Source: Thamnidium elegans
Lineage: Eukaryota; Mucoromycota; Mucoromycetes; Mucorales; Mucoraceae
DNA length: 64,000 bases
Reading direction: 5' to 3'
NCBI GenBank assembly: GCA_025201345.1
Contig: JAIXMG010000014.1
Location: 496,001 to 560,000 of the forward strand
Shown here piece after piece: positions 11,308 through 24,900 of this stretch. The notes under the pieces were generated by a model. It worked only from the letters and a program-made list of their open reading frames with translations. It ran no database searches and had not been told where the DNA came from. The translations under genes and the position numbers were made by a program. Positions within the stretch are counted from its first letter, which is position 1, and each line of letters begins with the position of its first letter.

Positions 11308-13890
11308 GCTTCAACAGTAATACACAATAAAAAATTTCTATTGCACACGAGTAAAGCTGATTATAAATGGTATTATACTAGTTCTAGCACGTAATATTAT
11401 TTCTTTTTTCTTTTTCTTTTTTTTTTTTGGTGGACATAATAGGAAAGACATACTACAAGCGGGGAAAAAAAGAAAACTTTTCTCTATCGAGACAAACACT
11501 TTTTTTTTTTTTGTGTTATAAATTTCTTTTTATCCATTATAATCCGAAGATTTAGTCTCTTTTGTACTTTTTAGTCATGCGAGCCTTCGACCTTATGATA
11601 CGTCTAAATTTACATGCAAAACCATATTTGTAGTGTCGAATTATTTATATTTTTTGATGTGTTGTCTAGTTGTTACCCAAGCATGTCAGTCTTTTGGGTT
11701 TTGTATTTTCTCACAGTTACTCATTCATAACAAAGCTATAAAAAATTCTAACACTGCAACTAAGATTCAGAGTATATAAACAAGATTTTTTTCTTCTCGA
11801 AATTTTGGGTTGATATATTAAAGTACTTTTCGTCTTGGATGGTATCCAGTACAATATTAAAAAGTCGAAAAACCGAATCAATGTAATACCATAAATGCAT
11901 TTATGGTAATTCAGTGATTGTTATTGTATAAAACAAGGCAATTTATCTCAACAAGTATTTAGGTAGTACAGAGTAGATGCAGAATTATCTCTATCTAATT
12001 TGACCCTCTTCGCATATATGTGTATTGGAGTTATTAGTTATCTGATTTAAAAAAATAATATTTTTACTAAAGTAATATTTTGATTTGATAAACACACGGC
12101 CAATGTGTTTAATTACTAATTTTAGCTGCTGTAAATAACCTACGTTTTCCCAGTGTCAAGCAAGCAGAACATGCTATGCTTTCGGTCTATATACTTATCG
12201 ATAGTGCTACTTGGATGCAAAAACACTAATAAAGAGAGAAAGTCTGAATTGGGTTCTATGTAAACAAAGAAAAGTGTTATACCGGACATACCGTATATAC
12301 TTGTAGTGCTGTCATACTATATAATACACACTTTAAAAACGTTAACAATAGGATATTTGTATTATTCTATTTAAATTGACAAATATAAAGGATTCGACTA
12401 TCTTACGCTAGAGAATATAAATATCATATGCTTTCATTATATTACAAAGAGGTGAAAATGAAAATAATTTATTAAACTCGTGTAACAAATAGAAGATCTT
12501 ACCTTTCAGAAAAATAATTTCGATGTTTCCAAACCCTATTATCTAAACTCGTCTGCTTATTATATTTATAATTCCAACAGATTATTCTTATAGACTCAAA
12601 TAAAATATTTAGACTTTACCATTATATCCTGTTGGTTATATCCTGTTAGTTAAATCGTTTGGTATAGTTATGGCACACAATAACATTACCTCTTAAAAAA
12701 TTGCATTGCTTTTCGAAATTGCGTCCCAGGTACAAATTTGTTCTATATTACCGGGTAAAAAAAAGTGATTTGCTTATTCTTTACTACATATGCAATTGAT
12801 GTGATTATGTGACCAAGTAAGGGTGCCTTTTATCAATTATATTTGTCTATCTCTAATTCGAGACTGAAACACATGAGTCGTTTGAGGCAAGTGTTACTCT
12901 TTACAGAATAAGATTTATATATCTCGAACGGTCCACTTGGATCCCTGAATATATTACTAAAATAAGTTACCAACATTGAGTAGATCAACCACTAAAAATG
13001 AGGCATTTAAATTTCATGAATACTTTTCGACTTTTAAAATGGTGCTAAAGAAATGACACATTATTATATGGTTAGTTCTACGGAATAAAATCAAAACTCG
13101 GATTTAAACGTTTATAATATTTGTATATGATACGCATATTATTTAGAAATTGGCATTCTCCTAAAACATTTTTTGGGAAAAGCCAATTTACATGTGTCTT
13201 TCTCTGTCTAACACTTATAGAAAAACGGGAATAGTGAGAAAGATTCCTTTTATGCATAAATTTATCTCGCTACCTTTTTCTTTTTCTTTGCATTGGTACC
13301 ACTTATCTATTTTAAAAATATCGATCCGCCACAAGCTTTTCCCGTCCTTTTTTTTAAAAAAAAGGGGGGGGCTATGGTCTATGGTTACTAGGTTTTCGTA
13401 TAACTACCTAGTTGAAAATTACTAAACATAGTTATTTGGCTCTGAATGCGTAATGGTAATAGACCCCCCTGAGTGTTATGAAGTATGAAACAATTCAATA
13501 CGAATTATCGTAAACCGTTGACGTAAGGCTTCTATAGGAAAGAGTTCAGTCATCAAATATACAGCTGTGTTTTGCAACAATATTTTATTTCTAGCTCAAT
13601 TTATGCCAGATATTTAGGTAAAAATATAGTATATCTTTTAAAAGAACAATTCTTTATACGACATTTGCTGAAAAAAATTTACTGATTTATAGGAACATCA
13701 CACCATATCTTTTTCAGGCTTGAAATTTTAATGTCTTCGGACGAATCAGCTGATTTATACTATAGCGCACGCAATCAAGTAGATCGGCTTGAGCATTTCT
13801 GTTTATACTTTTACGATTCCTCTAATTTAACCCTGATACATGAGACATAATATAAGGAATACGGGTATAACTTTAATGATTTTTAAAGTC
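11308..13890. other. Long intergenic stretch without recognisable genes
   Basis: About 2.6 kb of AT-rich DNA. Open frames are short, have no domain signature, and no exon chain could be built. It contains a T8-A8-G8 homopolymer triplet at 13348-13371 and several T tracts. Confidence 0.55.
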
Positions 13891-14439
13891 ATTGGCTCTA
13901 CATCATGTGGTAATACACATCATTTATTAAGATCAGGTACGACAAATAAAAAAATACGCACGGCCAGTGTATTTCTGTCTAATACAAGTTTAGTTATGAA
14001 AGTAAAATATATTTTCCATTATCTTAATTGAGGTTAAATATTTTATGAACTTCATAGAACATAGAAAAAACAAACGTATTTTCGTTAATTGCTATATTTA
14101 TTCTTCATGTGAATCATAAAATAAAATACTCTTCACACTCAAGTTGTACTTTGTATCCCTACAACGTTTCTCAATCACATGCCTTTTATAGAAATTCGGA
14201 CTTAAAGAACTGCACAAGAAATGGTAAATTCTGTGGAACGAACAAACCAAGCTTTCTATTCTTAACATTTATAAGAACACAAGAAGGAAATAAACGTATA
14301 TATATAAGCGCTTAGCACATTATTACTTTTTTCCTTTAAAACATTATTCTATCATTTTACAAACAATAATATACATAACTTATTACAAATAATAATCTCC
14401 ATTCTTTTTAACGTCCTAATTAATTAAACTACAAAATCA
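13891..14439 (+). promoter_or_regulatory. Upstream region P1 of Tag1-like copy 1
   Basis: This region aligns imperfectly with the upstream regions of copies 2 and 3. Shared anchors are TTGGCTCTACATCATGTGG at the far end, TTCTCAATCACAT, and the ~40 bp directly before the start codon (including AACGTCCTAATTAATTAAAC). In between it differs in many bases from the other two. A TATA-like TATATATATAAG lies near 14296-14308. Function as promoter is inferred from position and partial conservation. Confidence 0.5.
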
Positions 14440-17400
14440 ATGCAGCACCAAACGCATGATCATGATGTAGTCGTATCTGAAGGTGCTGAATACTATCACA
14501 CTTCTGAAGACCAGCGTGGTCTTCGAGACGATGGAATGATGGAAGAATACTCTGAAAAGGCTGCTCCTCCTCCAAAACGTCGTTTCTATAAAACAAAAAA
14601 ATATTGGATCATTTGTTCCATCATTACAGTGATTGTTGTAATTGTTGTTGTTGTTTTGGCTCTCTTCGTTATTTTCCCTAAGATTGCTCAATCGTTAATG
14701 AACAAGTCCAAGATTGATGTTACTGCCGCCGATATTACATTTATCAAACCTGAAGCTTTAAATGATGCTGTTTACGCCAAACGTGATGCAGATAACATGA
14801 ACTCTACCTTTTACATGAACATGGAAAGTGATCTTTCCAATACTGGTCCTTTCCACGCCTCAATCAAGTTTCAAAATCCTATTCAAGTTCATTACCAAGA
14901 TAAGTATCTTGGTGATATCTTCCTCTACGATGAAACAAAGATTGCTGGTGGTAAAGGAAAATTAAATGCTGTTACTCCTTTCTTGATCCGTGATGAAGCT
15001 GCCTTTGCTGATTTCTCCAAGACTATGCTGGCCGTAGATGAGTTTAGATGGACTCTTAAAGGAAAGCTCGATATTACTGCTCTTTCTAGGTAATAATTTA
15101 TTTCTGATTTAATAGTCCACAAAAACTTTGAATAATGAATAACATTTTTTTTTCTTTTTTTTCACAGAACGGCTACAGTAGACCTTAATAAAGAAATCAT
15201 ATTAAATGGTATGTTCCACAAATCAAACAGTGATTTTAGAAAATAATAATTGAAGCGTGTGCTAATTTTCCTTTTTAGGTATGAATGGATTCCCTAATGT
15301 AAAGATTGATTCTTTCAATCTTCCAGGTGATGATCCCAATGGTGGTATCCTTGTCGAATTAGGTACTGTCTTAGAAAGTCCTTCTCCTATTGGTGTCCAA
15401 CTCGGTACAATCAAGCTTGCCATTGGTTATGATGGTGTTAACCTTGGTGTTGTTTCTGCTGATGGTGTTACACTTGCAAAGGGTGAGAATAAGATCCTTC
15501 TTAAGGGTACTCTCGTACCTCATAACGATACTGTATCCTTGCAAAAGGTTGGTGTTCTCTTCTCCAACTATCTTGCCGGTACTGTCTCAAACACCACTGC
15601 TGTTGGTTTATCTTGTGCTCCTGATGGTATCAACCCTATTGGATGGCTCTCGGAAGGTTTCAAGACTGTCAATCTTAATGTTGCATTAGGTGTCCCTGAA
15701 CCTTTGAAGATTATTAACAGTGTCAGTATGGGTTATCTTGACTTAAAGTTCGATCCTGCTACTCCTTATTCACCAATTGCCAATGCTCCTGAAGTTACTG
15801 CTGGATTCCAAATGCCTTTTGGTTTCTCTTTGAATATTACTGAGGTTTCTCAAAGTATTACTCTTGGAATTAACTCTACTGCTGATAAGACAACAAACTT
15901 TGCTATGATGGAAGTTCCCTTTGTTGCTGCTGTCAGTGATCAAGCTGCTGGTACCATCAAGTTTGCTTTGGCCAACACTGCTATTGCTGGTATTACTGGT
16001 CAAGAGAGTACTTTCAATGAATATACTTATGCTTTAACTTCTTCTGCCAACTATTCCTTTATGGTTGCTGGTAGTGCCACTACTAAGGCCAACACCCCTA
16101 TTGGTCCTATCGTCTTAACTGGTGTTAACTTTACTGTTCCTACTAGTCTTCAAGGTCTTAGCTTTTTGAACAGCACTGCTACCGTTATTAACTCGCTTGA
16201 TGTTACTGGTGGTACTACTGCCGGTTTATCTCTTGCTATTGACGTTTCTATGGGTAACCCCTCCGACTTCAGTATCTCTACTGGTGATGTTATTTTCGAT
16301 ATGGGCGCCAGTGGTACCACCCTTGGCCTTGTCACTTTGAGCAACCTTACATTAACTCGTGGTGAAAACAAAGTTTTAGCTGCTGCCTCCTTTGATCCCA
16401 AATCATCTGATGTTGGACAAAATCTTTTGAGTACTTTTGTTATGGGACAAGACAATGGTGTTGATATTCTCGGTCGTGCTGACTCTACCAACATTGCTTC
16501 TCTTGCTTCTGGTTTAAGTGCCATCAGTCTTGGATCTACTCTCCCTGGTCTTAAGACTGCTTTAATCCAAGGATCTTCTTTGATTGTTAATGATGACACT
16601 CTTACCACTAGCATTGTTGGTGTCAAGGTTTCAATCGCTAATCCTTTCAGCGCTGGTTTATCTATCTCAAAGGTTGTTTCTGCTGTTACTTTCGGCGGTA
16701 TGCCCATTGGTAACATTGACCAAGATATTTCTAGTAATCCATTCATTATCGGAGGAAAGTCTACTGCCGAATCTTTCCCTCTTAGCATGTCCATGAACTT
16801 GGAACCTGGAGCCGTTGCTTTATTGATGCGTACTCTTGCTGTTCAAGCCAATTTGGATACACGTTCTCTCGATGCTTTGCTTACTTTAGGTGGTTTCGAA
16901 ATTGATGGTCAAGAACATCTTGAAGCTGATCCTGCTCTCTTTGAAAACTTTGATATCTCCAAGTTTGTCATGGACGCTATGGCCGCCTTGAAGGTCGATC
17001 TCTCTCTTTCTTCTACATTAGCCATCGGTGAGTATGTCAACGATTTGGCCTTCTCTCAAGCTGGTGTTTCTGTTTCTACTGATAAGTCTGTTACTGCTTT
17101 AATTCCTATTGTTGGTCAACCTATCGTTCAACAAATTGTTGATGGTTCTGTTCTTGGTTTTGAAACTGTTATCATGTCTAATGTCACTGAATCTTCCTTC
17201 AGTGTCCAAATGAAGGGTAGTATTACCGGAACTGGTCCCATGGCTGCCACTATTAAATTCCCTACACCTCTTACTGTTACATGGCAAGGAAAGGTTATCG
17301 GTAAAGTTAGTATGGCTGATATCGTTGCTAAACCTGTTGTCGGTGCTCAATTTGATGTCCCCGGTGTCTTCACTGTCGAAAATACTAATGACATGGCTGA

Positions 17401-19538
17401 ATTTTCTGCCTACTTGATTAATAACCCTGAGTTTGTTTGGGATATTACTTCTAGTGATGTCAGTGTCAGTGCTCTTGGCTTCACCTTCACCAACATTGCT
17501 CTTCACAAGATTGTTACTTTAGCTGGTGCCAGTGGATTCAAGGATGCTGTTTCTGTCACTGCCTTTGATTTGCCTGCTAACGACCCCGAAGGTGGTATTA
17601 CTCTCAAGGTCAATACTGTTATCAAGAACCCTAGTCAAGTTGGTTTCAACCTTGGCGGTGTTGGTTTCGATAATTACTTTGATGGTGTATATCTTGGTCC
17701 TCTTTTATCTGACGGACCCGCAATCTTTGCTCCCAGAACTGCTTCTAATGTTCCCATGAAGGGTCGTTTGGTTCCTCAAACTACCCAAGAAGGTATTATT
17801 GCTATTACTAAGGTCTTTGGTCATTACCTTTCTGGTAACTCTTCATCTCTTACTGTTAAGGGTTCATCTGGTTCTGGTTCTAATGGTCCTGTCAGCTGGC
17901 TTTCCGCTGCTTTCAAAACTCTTTCCATTGAAAATGTCATCTTACCTGGTCCTGAGGTTATTCCTGAACTTATTCCTTCCATTGAGATGAGAAATATTCA
18001 ATTAGATTTCACTAAGGATCCTTGGGCTCCTCCTGCTAGTTCTACCAAGGTTGAAGCTCAACTCCATAGTCCTTTCGGTTTCCCTATGGGTGTCTCTCAA
18101 CTTAACATGAAGGTTGCTGCTACTTATGATGGTCATCAAGTTGCCACTCTCGATGTTCCTGATAATGCTGCTACAACTAGTCCCACTGGTCTTGTCACTA
18201 CTGGTTTCTCTGATGTTCCCTTCAAGGTTTCTAACAAGGAACTCTTTGCCGGTTTCGTTCAACTCTTGACTGCTGGACCTAGTGTTACTTTCGGTTTAGA
18301 GGGTGCTGCTAATGCAGTTGCTCAAACTGCTGTTGGTACTTTAATGCTTCCTGGCGTTGCTTTCAATGTCCCTACTACATTAAAGGGTAATACATATAAA
18401 ATTTATCAAGTAATTAAACATCTACTAACTATACATTTAATCTTTAGGCTTCTCTAACTTTAATAGTAGAGCCAAGGTTTTATCCCTTAAGGTTGCTGGC
18501 GCCACTCTTAACTATGTCATTGTTGAACTTGTTGTAGAGCTCGAGAATCCTTCTGATGTTACTATTACTATCGGTGATATCAACTTTGATGTCCTTTTAC
18601 CCAAGTTTGATAGTTCCCGTATCGGTATGGTCTACATGAAGGACACTGTAATTCCTCCTGGTGTCAAGTCATATACTGCTACTATGCATTTAGGTGAAAA
18701 AGCTACCGATCCTATTGCCGTTGGTTATATGCTTATTGCCTACTTGGGTAACCAACCTGTTGACTTGGTCATTCGAGGTACTACAACATCCACTAGCATC
18801 GCTCCTCTTGCTCCTGCTTTATCTACCGTCCAACTTTTATCTTCTATTAATGGTATTGAAGCCGGCTTAATTAGAAGCCTTGCCATTCACGGTGAAATGG
18901 GAACTATGGCTGGACCTCCTTTCCAAGCTTTAGTCGACATTACTCTCTATAACCCATTGGATACTCCTTTTGCTATCAAAAAGATCAGTGCTGTTTCCAC
19001 AAAAGATATTGTGTGTAACTATTTAGGTAATCAATACACTGGTAAAGACAGACCTGCCGGTACTATTGAACATGTGTTCGATGAGCCAGTTGTTATTCAA
19101 CCTGGTCAAGAACTTAGTGTTAATGGACTTACTGTACAACTCTTTGAAGATGTTTATCAAAGTATTGCTGTTATTCTTGGTGAAAGACTCTTGAACGTAA
19201 CCCAAGTAGCCGAAGTTTATGTTGGTGATGGTTTCCATGTTGAAGCTATGACTTACGCTCAAATGAATATTCCATTTACTGCTGAGATTCCTTTCGTTAC
19301 TGATGCTCCAGATATGATGCTTTGTATGGAAGGAGATACTATACCTTCTGAAACAATTGCTCTTGTCGGACCTACATCTACATCTCCTGCTGCCACTACT
19401 ACTGCTGAAGTATCCCAACCTACTGAAGTACCAACAGTTACTGAAGCGCCTACCCCCACTGAAGCACCTGCCTCTACTGAAGCACCAGCTCCTACGGAAG
19501 CGCCTGCTCCTACCCAAGAGGCTGCTCCTGCTGCTTAA
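14440..19538 (+). CDS. Tag1-like DUF3712/LEA-2 repeat membrane protein, copy 1 (intact), 1,629 aa
   Basis: Four exons: 14440-15089, 15168-15208, 15279-18386 and 18448-19538. The N-terminal ~60 residues are cytosolic (acidic, then PPPKRRFYKTKKYW), followed by a membrane helix at about 66-90 (IICSIITVIVVIVVVVLALF). The remaining ~1,500 residues are lumenal or extracellular and built from repeats of the type NPIQVHYQDKYLGDI and GGILVELGTVLESPSPIGVQ, typical of fungal DUF3712 proteins. Yeast Tag1, in this group, sits in the vacuolar membrane and helps end autophagy; such repeats are considered LEA-2-like lipid-binding domains. The C-terminus is a TEAP/PAPTEAP low-complexity tail. The two halves are related to each other (around residue 120 versus 867). 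Only this copy has an unbroken frame. A surface rather than vacuolar location is possible. Confidence 0.8.
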
Positions 19539-19960
19539 ACTGATCCATTAATATACTTAGATACTTACTGCTAACTTGATCTATTTTCTTCTATTCAATT
19601 ATATATTAATAACAAACTAATACTATTATATATCTTCTTTTTAATATATTATTGAATTTCAATTTTTTTTTTATAAATAATTATCTTATTCTTTTATACT
19701 CTTCTGACTTATATACTATTTGTGCAATATATAACTAGGCTTTCGATAATATTTTAAACGGGGGTTGTAGTAAGTATAAACTGCAGAAGTAAACTTATTA
19801 GTGGCAGGAGGGACTGAAGAAAGAGAAATAAAATATAAAAAAAGAAGTGAAGAGGAAGTTGAAATATTATTTGGATATATCTGAAGAGATGTAGAAAAAT
19901 TGCATGCATTATAAATATATGCGACAGTATTACAATAAAAGTGAACTAGTGGTGGACAGT

Positions 19961-20057
19961 GTGTCTCCAACTCCGCTTGAGACAGAAAAGGTATTTCATA
20001 ATTTTCAGTGTTTAAAATAAAATATTTTTTAAAATACCCAAGGTATTTTGGAGACAC
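19961..20057. repeat. 97-bp element with perfect 10-bp terminal inverted repeats (spacer 1)
   Basis: GTGTCTCCAA at 19961-19970 is the exact reverse complement of TTGGAGACAC at 20048-20057. The interior is AT-rich and has a further weak inverted pair (GGTATTT and AAAATACC). It may be a small MITE-like insertion or a chance stem; no target duplication was identified. The same element is at 34249-34345. Confidence 0.35.
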
Positions 20058-21232
20058 GGGGCCCGCCATTGAACGCGGTGAATAGCAATATCTGATAGCT
20101 ACCTGTAACAGAGAACTCTTACAAGCTGATGATTTTAAGAGCGTTACACCAATGCTTTTAAAACATAGTGAGAACGTTTTTTTTTTTTCGATTTACTAAC
20201 AACATAAATGGTAAAAGTTAAAATTCTGCAAGATTTAATATATTTGACAATTAACCTTGTAAAAAACAGAGATAAAAATTAGCTATGATGGCGTTTCTGA
20301 TGAAGGTTTAATACAAGGATATATATAAGAAGTGGTATGATTGTTTAATATTTTCCGTAGTTATCACCTCTATTAACATTATCTCTATTTTACTAGGTTT
20401 CTATTTGCGGGTCTATTATTATGGTAAGAATGCTTCTTTTATTTATACACATGTATTCAAACTTATACTTACTATTTTTATTAGATCTTTTTTTTTAAAG
20501 ATTGTTTTTTGTAATACACTGTTGCCTCGCTTGTCTATTATTGTTTTGAATATAGTTTGACTGTTTATTTATATGTGTATCTATCATTTTTAAGTTATAT
20601 ATCACTTATTTCTTTATATTATAAGACAGTTTAATTGTTTTCTTGATATGCCTATCAATCCTTTTTATTTTATATGTAATAAGCTATATTGTTTTTTTTT
20701 TTTGTACTTTATAATAAACTGAACTCATAATTTATCCCTTATAGTATTGTTTTATTTTTACGTATAATTTATTCACCACTGTTGTATTTTAAAGCTGTAA
20801 AAAGAAGTGTTTTTTTGTTTAATACAATAAATCTCGTTATCCGTGAGAGTAACTTTTTTTTTATCCTATCAGACGCAGTTTTTCCATGGGGGTTTTTGTT
20901 AAAAAAAACTGATGAGAGCAAACTGAGTTAAAAAAGCCTTGGTGCTGTATGTTGTTTAATTACATTGCCATAAAAAAGAAACTAAAGGCATTTAGCCATA
21001 GTGTTTTATTAAATAACACATTAGCAATACTGAACTACTTTGTATCTTCCTTGGAAAGGGTACATTTGCTTATACATACAACACAGAGATAGATAAAATG
21101 ATAAATAATAACTTGGACGTGTTATTTTGATATATTATCCATATTTTTAGCAGTTGATAAAAAAAATGTTTATAAAAAGCCATCAGCTTGTTTTTCTTTT
21201 TTCTTTCTTCCACTGCTCTCCTTCTGCTAAAA

Positions 21233-21349
21233 ATGGGTAAAAGAAAACGAAAAAAAAACATCGCGAAAAAGAAGAATGTAAGAGGCTTCCTTGTTATACT
21301 TATGATGCTCTTGATGATCGGAATGGTTCCTACTGGACACACCCAATGA
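21233..21349 (+). CDS. Possible 38-aa basic single-helix peptide (spacer 1)
   Basis: The short frame encodes a strongly basic N-terminus (MGKRKRKKNIAKKKNVRG) followed by a hydrophobic segment of about 15 residues (FLVILMMLLMIGMV) and a short polar end. That layout resembles a tiny tail-anchored or signal-anchored membrane peptide. It is kept without a change in the second spacer, but the spacers are nearly identical anyway, so this is not evidence of selection. No family was recognised and expression is unknown. Confidence 0.2.
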   Translation: MGKRKRKKNIAKKKNVRGFLVILMMLLMIGMVPTGHTQ

Positions 21350-21949
21350 CAAAAAAAAAATTTAAACAAAACTTTCCTCCTTTTTCTATATGTTAGCAAT
21401 ATATATCTTTTCCGCCCCTGTTCACCTGAAAAATACACGCTTTAAAGCGGTGGTGCACAAGGCTTTGCTTCGCCGCCTGTGCGATTTGAATATTTCTGGT
21501 AGAGTAGAAATATTTTAAAGAATTTAAATTTTAAAGCTAACATTTTTTTATTTCCTTTTTGGGATCTGGAATATTGATACTATTCAGTATAATGGACCAA
21601 ATAAACACTTAAAGCCATTAGTTTTATTAATTACACGCGATCGCTTGGGTGCACTCATTTAAAAGTTGTTTATTTATTTTCTGTTTCTTATCATTCTACT
21701 TCTTTTTTTTTACTTCTACCTTTTTTTTTGTAGTAAGTATAAACTTTATTGATTAAGCTAGAAAAAAAAGACTAGATGAGTAATATTAGCTAGGGGGGGG
21801 GGGGATATGAATAATCGAGCTCCATTGTCCAGTGTTTGTATGTCGATTTAGAATTAGTGGTTGCTGTATGATGGTCTTGTTAGAACATTTGTAGAATAGC
21901 TATATGAGACCAGACGTTGTCGTTGATAACACAGAGCTATTGGTATTTT

Positions 21950-24900
21950 TAAAGAGTCGAAAATTTGGTGCCAATAATGATCAGTATGTCATTGTGTACA
22001 GTCTTTATCTTGTTGGGATTGAGTGGTCTGGCTACACAGAGAAAACTCGTTAGAGCGCTCCAGATAGCAAGTTCATTGGGAAACCTATTTACGAGACTTA
22101 AAATCAAGAGTACATCTGATCAGTATTTTCATTTCGTAATACACCTGACGGTAAGATGGAAGAGATTTTCTGAGAAGTTCGATGTACATATGTCACAAAC
22201 ATGAGATTGGAAAGCAATCGAATTTAACTTATACGTTTTTTTTAGTCCATATACAGTCTTGTGATGCTCGCCACCAAGGTGTAAAAGCTTTAATTGTCAT
22301 AGGAAGAGATCAGATTTTTTTCCAGAAGAAAGGACGCATTAATTACTAGTCGAAGTGGGATTTTCATCGGGGCAAGGATGTTCAAAAATAGTATCGGCAT
22401 CTCTATGCCATGATATCCGTAGGTCCTTGATATTGATATCAGTTATATCTATGTTTGATGCATATGCCGTTCAAAATTTTCAATGGGTATGATTCGGAAG
22501 CTAGCTTTCGCTATATGTACTTGCAATTTTAAATCTATAAATAAAAGCAAGAATGTTATTTACAAAATAAACACATGCTAGTATCTGCAGTAGAGGAAAA
22601 TTAGGGTAGGAACTAGGCATGAGACTTTCACAATATTTTTCAAAACAAAAGACAAAAATCTTCGTTTTATAATAAAGAATACTACGTCTTGCACTCCAGA
22701 AAAATATGTCAGATAATAAGTACCTCAATGGAATTGTAACTTGCAGTTGTTCGGAGTTAATGGTAACACATTTCAGTGGTAGATCTAGATACCAACGTGT
22801 AGTCCAATTTTGAGATATTGTAAGAATTGGAAGTTTACTTAACAGAGAGCCTAGGATTGATAAAGTAGAAACATGAGAGAGTACTGCTTTAAAATCCCGA
22901 GGATATAAAAACCAGGGGAGAAGTGATGTATGTGCAGTATAAGTTTGGAAGCATTTTACTACTCAAAGGGGGAAAAATCCAACTCAGAAGGGCCTGATAA
23001 TAATTTTTGAATATCAATAAATGAAGTGCGAGATTCTGTTGTTCAATATCAATCAGACCTAAACCACCATGTTTTCGAGGGAGACATAGTATTGAGAAGG
23101 AAGATCGTGGCCAAACAAGATGAACAAATTGAGATACTATTGATATGATGTCTTTAATCCATTTAGGAGAAATTAAAACTGCCCCTAGAATGTTCGAGAC
23201 TCTGCTTAACAGTATTGTATTACCTACGAGACCAGGTCCACGAATAGATAGACGTTGTTTTATTTAGAAAGTAACTAAGTCAAGTAAATTTGATCTAAAT
23301 CATCTGCATAACTAAGCAATTTAAAACTAGGTAGATGTTGTGTTTTGGTATTATGAATTTCGTTGTCTTTTGATGTAGCTATTGACTTAGGTGGTACTTA
23401 CATTGGGAGAAGAGAGACACCGGCAAGAGAATTTGAGGCCAAGATGGTCCGTAGTAGCGGTTCAAAAGCAAGTTTAAACAGTAAGGGAGATAACGGATCT
23501 CCTTGTCTTAAACCTCGACCCTGTGGCACTGGAGCGCTTAAAAATCCATTAATGATAATTGATATAAACATATCAAAAAATAACTTTTGAATCATGCTAT
23601 TCATCTTGTCAGAGAATCCAAGATGTCTAAAAACCAAACGAAGGTAATCAGGATGTACCCGATAATACGCTTTTTCTTGGTCAAGCGAACTGCAACAACA
23701 TCAGAAGTAGGGGATATCGCATTTTGATGACTCTGCATCAAAGTCGGGTCGAACCATCCACTATCAGAGATCAAACGATTATAGAGGAAACCAGTTTGGC
23801 ACGAATTAATTAACGACGGTAGAATAATATTGAATCGATTAGCTAGCATCTTGGTAAATAACTTTGCATCTGTATATTAGCGATAAAGGTCTCCAATTAC
23901 TTAATAAAGTGGGATCATCCTTTTTGAATAATAATACCATCCTCGTCGGTTGCCAGGAAGGAGGGAAGATACCAGTAAAAGTGTCCCGTAAGATTTTTAA
24001 AAAAAGTTCACAACCAGCCTTAAATTCCTTAAACAAATATCAATATAATTCAAAAGGTATTCCATCTAGTCCGGGACTTTATCTTGCGGCGTGTGATTAA
24101 GGATATCTATAAATTCCGTTATTGTAGTGTCACAATCCAATTTGGTTTGTTGGGACGTACTTAGTTTGGTCTCTTCAAGGAAGTTCGCAAGAATATATTG
24201 AACTGCAGTTTCGTCTAATCATCTGGTGTATACAATTCAGTGTAAAAATTTCGTGTCTCACGTATTATATCGCCAATTTTGATCACCATTTCTCCTGTGG
24301 TAGAGATTTTAATGGCCAGTATTGTTCATCGAGACTGTGTAGATTTTATAACCTTATAAAAATATTTGTTTTTTCGCTCCCCTAATTCGTGCCATCTAGT
24401 AGCAGACCGAAGATATGTTTCCTGAGACAATTTGGTGATAGTTTCGTCTAACTGTTTCGCTACCTTATTAGCCAATGTATATGCGTTAGTTGATCGGTTT
24501 TCTGAAGTAGATAATCCCTGAATACGATTCATTTTCTGTTGATAGTCCTGTTCCAACTTGGCCAAATTACTGAGATATTTTTTATTATATCCACGTCCAA
24601 AGCCCTCATCTGTTTCTATAATTGTACTTTTTAAGCATTCCCAAAGCTGTTGCGATGTGGTATTTTTATGACTAGTATTAGCTTCTCTTGTGGTCCTTTC
24701 AAAGAAAGAGTTGACTGCCTTCGATAAAAGATCTAAAAAATATTTGTTGTTCAGGAATGTGGGGTTGAGCCGCCAGAATCCTGGACCAAAATCCATTCGA
24801 GCAGGTAATAGATCTATAGTTAATAGTTGGTGATCCGTCCAAGTTGAAGGCATATACACCTGTTGACATCTTGTTATCAAAGGTGACAGGTCATGGCGGC

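Larger units (their letters stand above)
19539..21949. other. First part of spacer 1, no confident gene
   Basis: This holds the 3' flank of copy 1, a 97-bp hairpin-like element (19961-20057), a 38-codon ORF (21233-21349), many T tracts and a G12 tract near 21793. It is repeated almost base for base at 33827-36235. No exon chain or RNA gene was found. Confidence 0.55.

Noticed and set aside
13192..14315. Short plus-strand ORFs upstream of copy 1
   Set aside because: They have no recognisable domain, no exon chain, and no counterpart kept in frame in the P2 regions.
16150..16794. 214-aa minus-strand ORF inside the Tag1-like gene, present in all copies
   Set aside because: It lies wholly opposite a real exon with clear domain content; an antisense frame caused by codon bias is the simpler explanation.
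19023..19517. Minus-strand ORF rich in Arg, Ser and Cys opposite the TEAP tail
   Set aside because: It is a frame shadow of the plus-strand repeat-coding tail.
19716..20069. 117-aa minus-strand ORF after copy 1, repeated after copy 2
   Set aside because: The sequence is low in information, spans the 97-bp inverted-repeat element, and has no domain; conservation is explained by the duplication.
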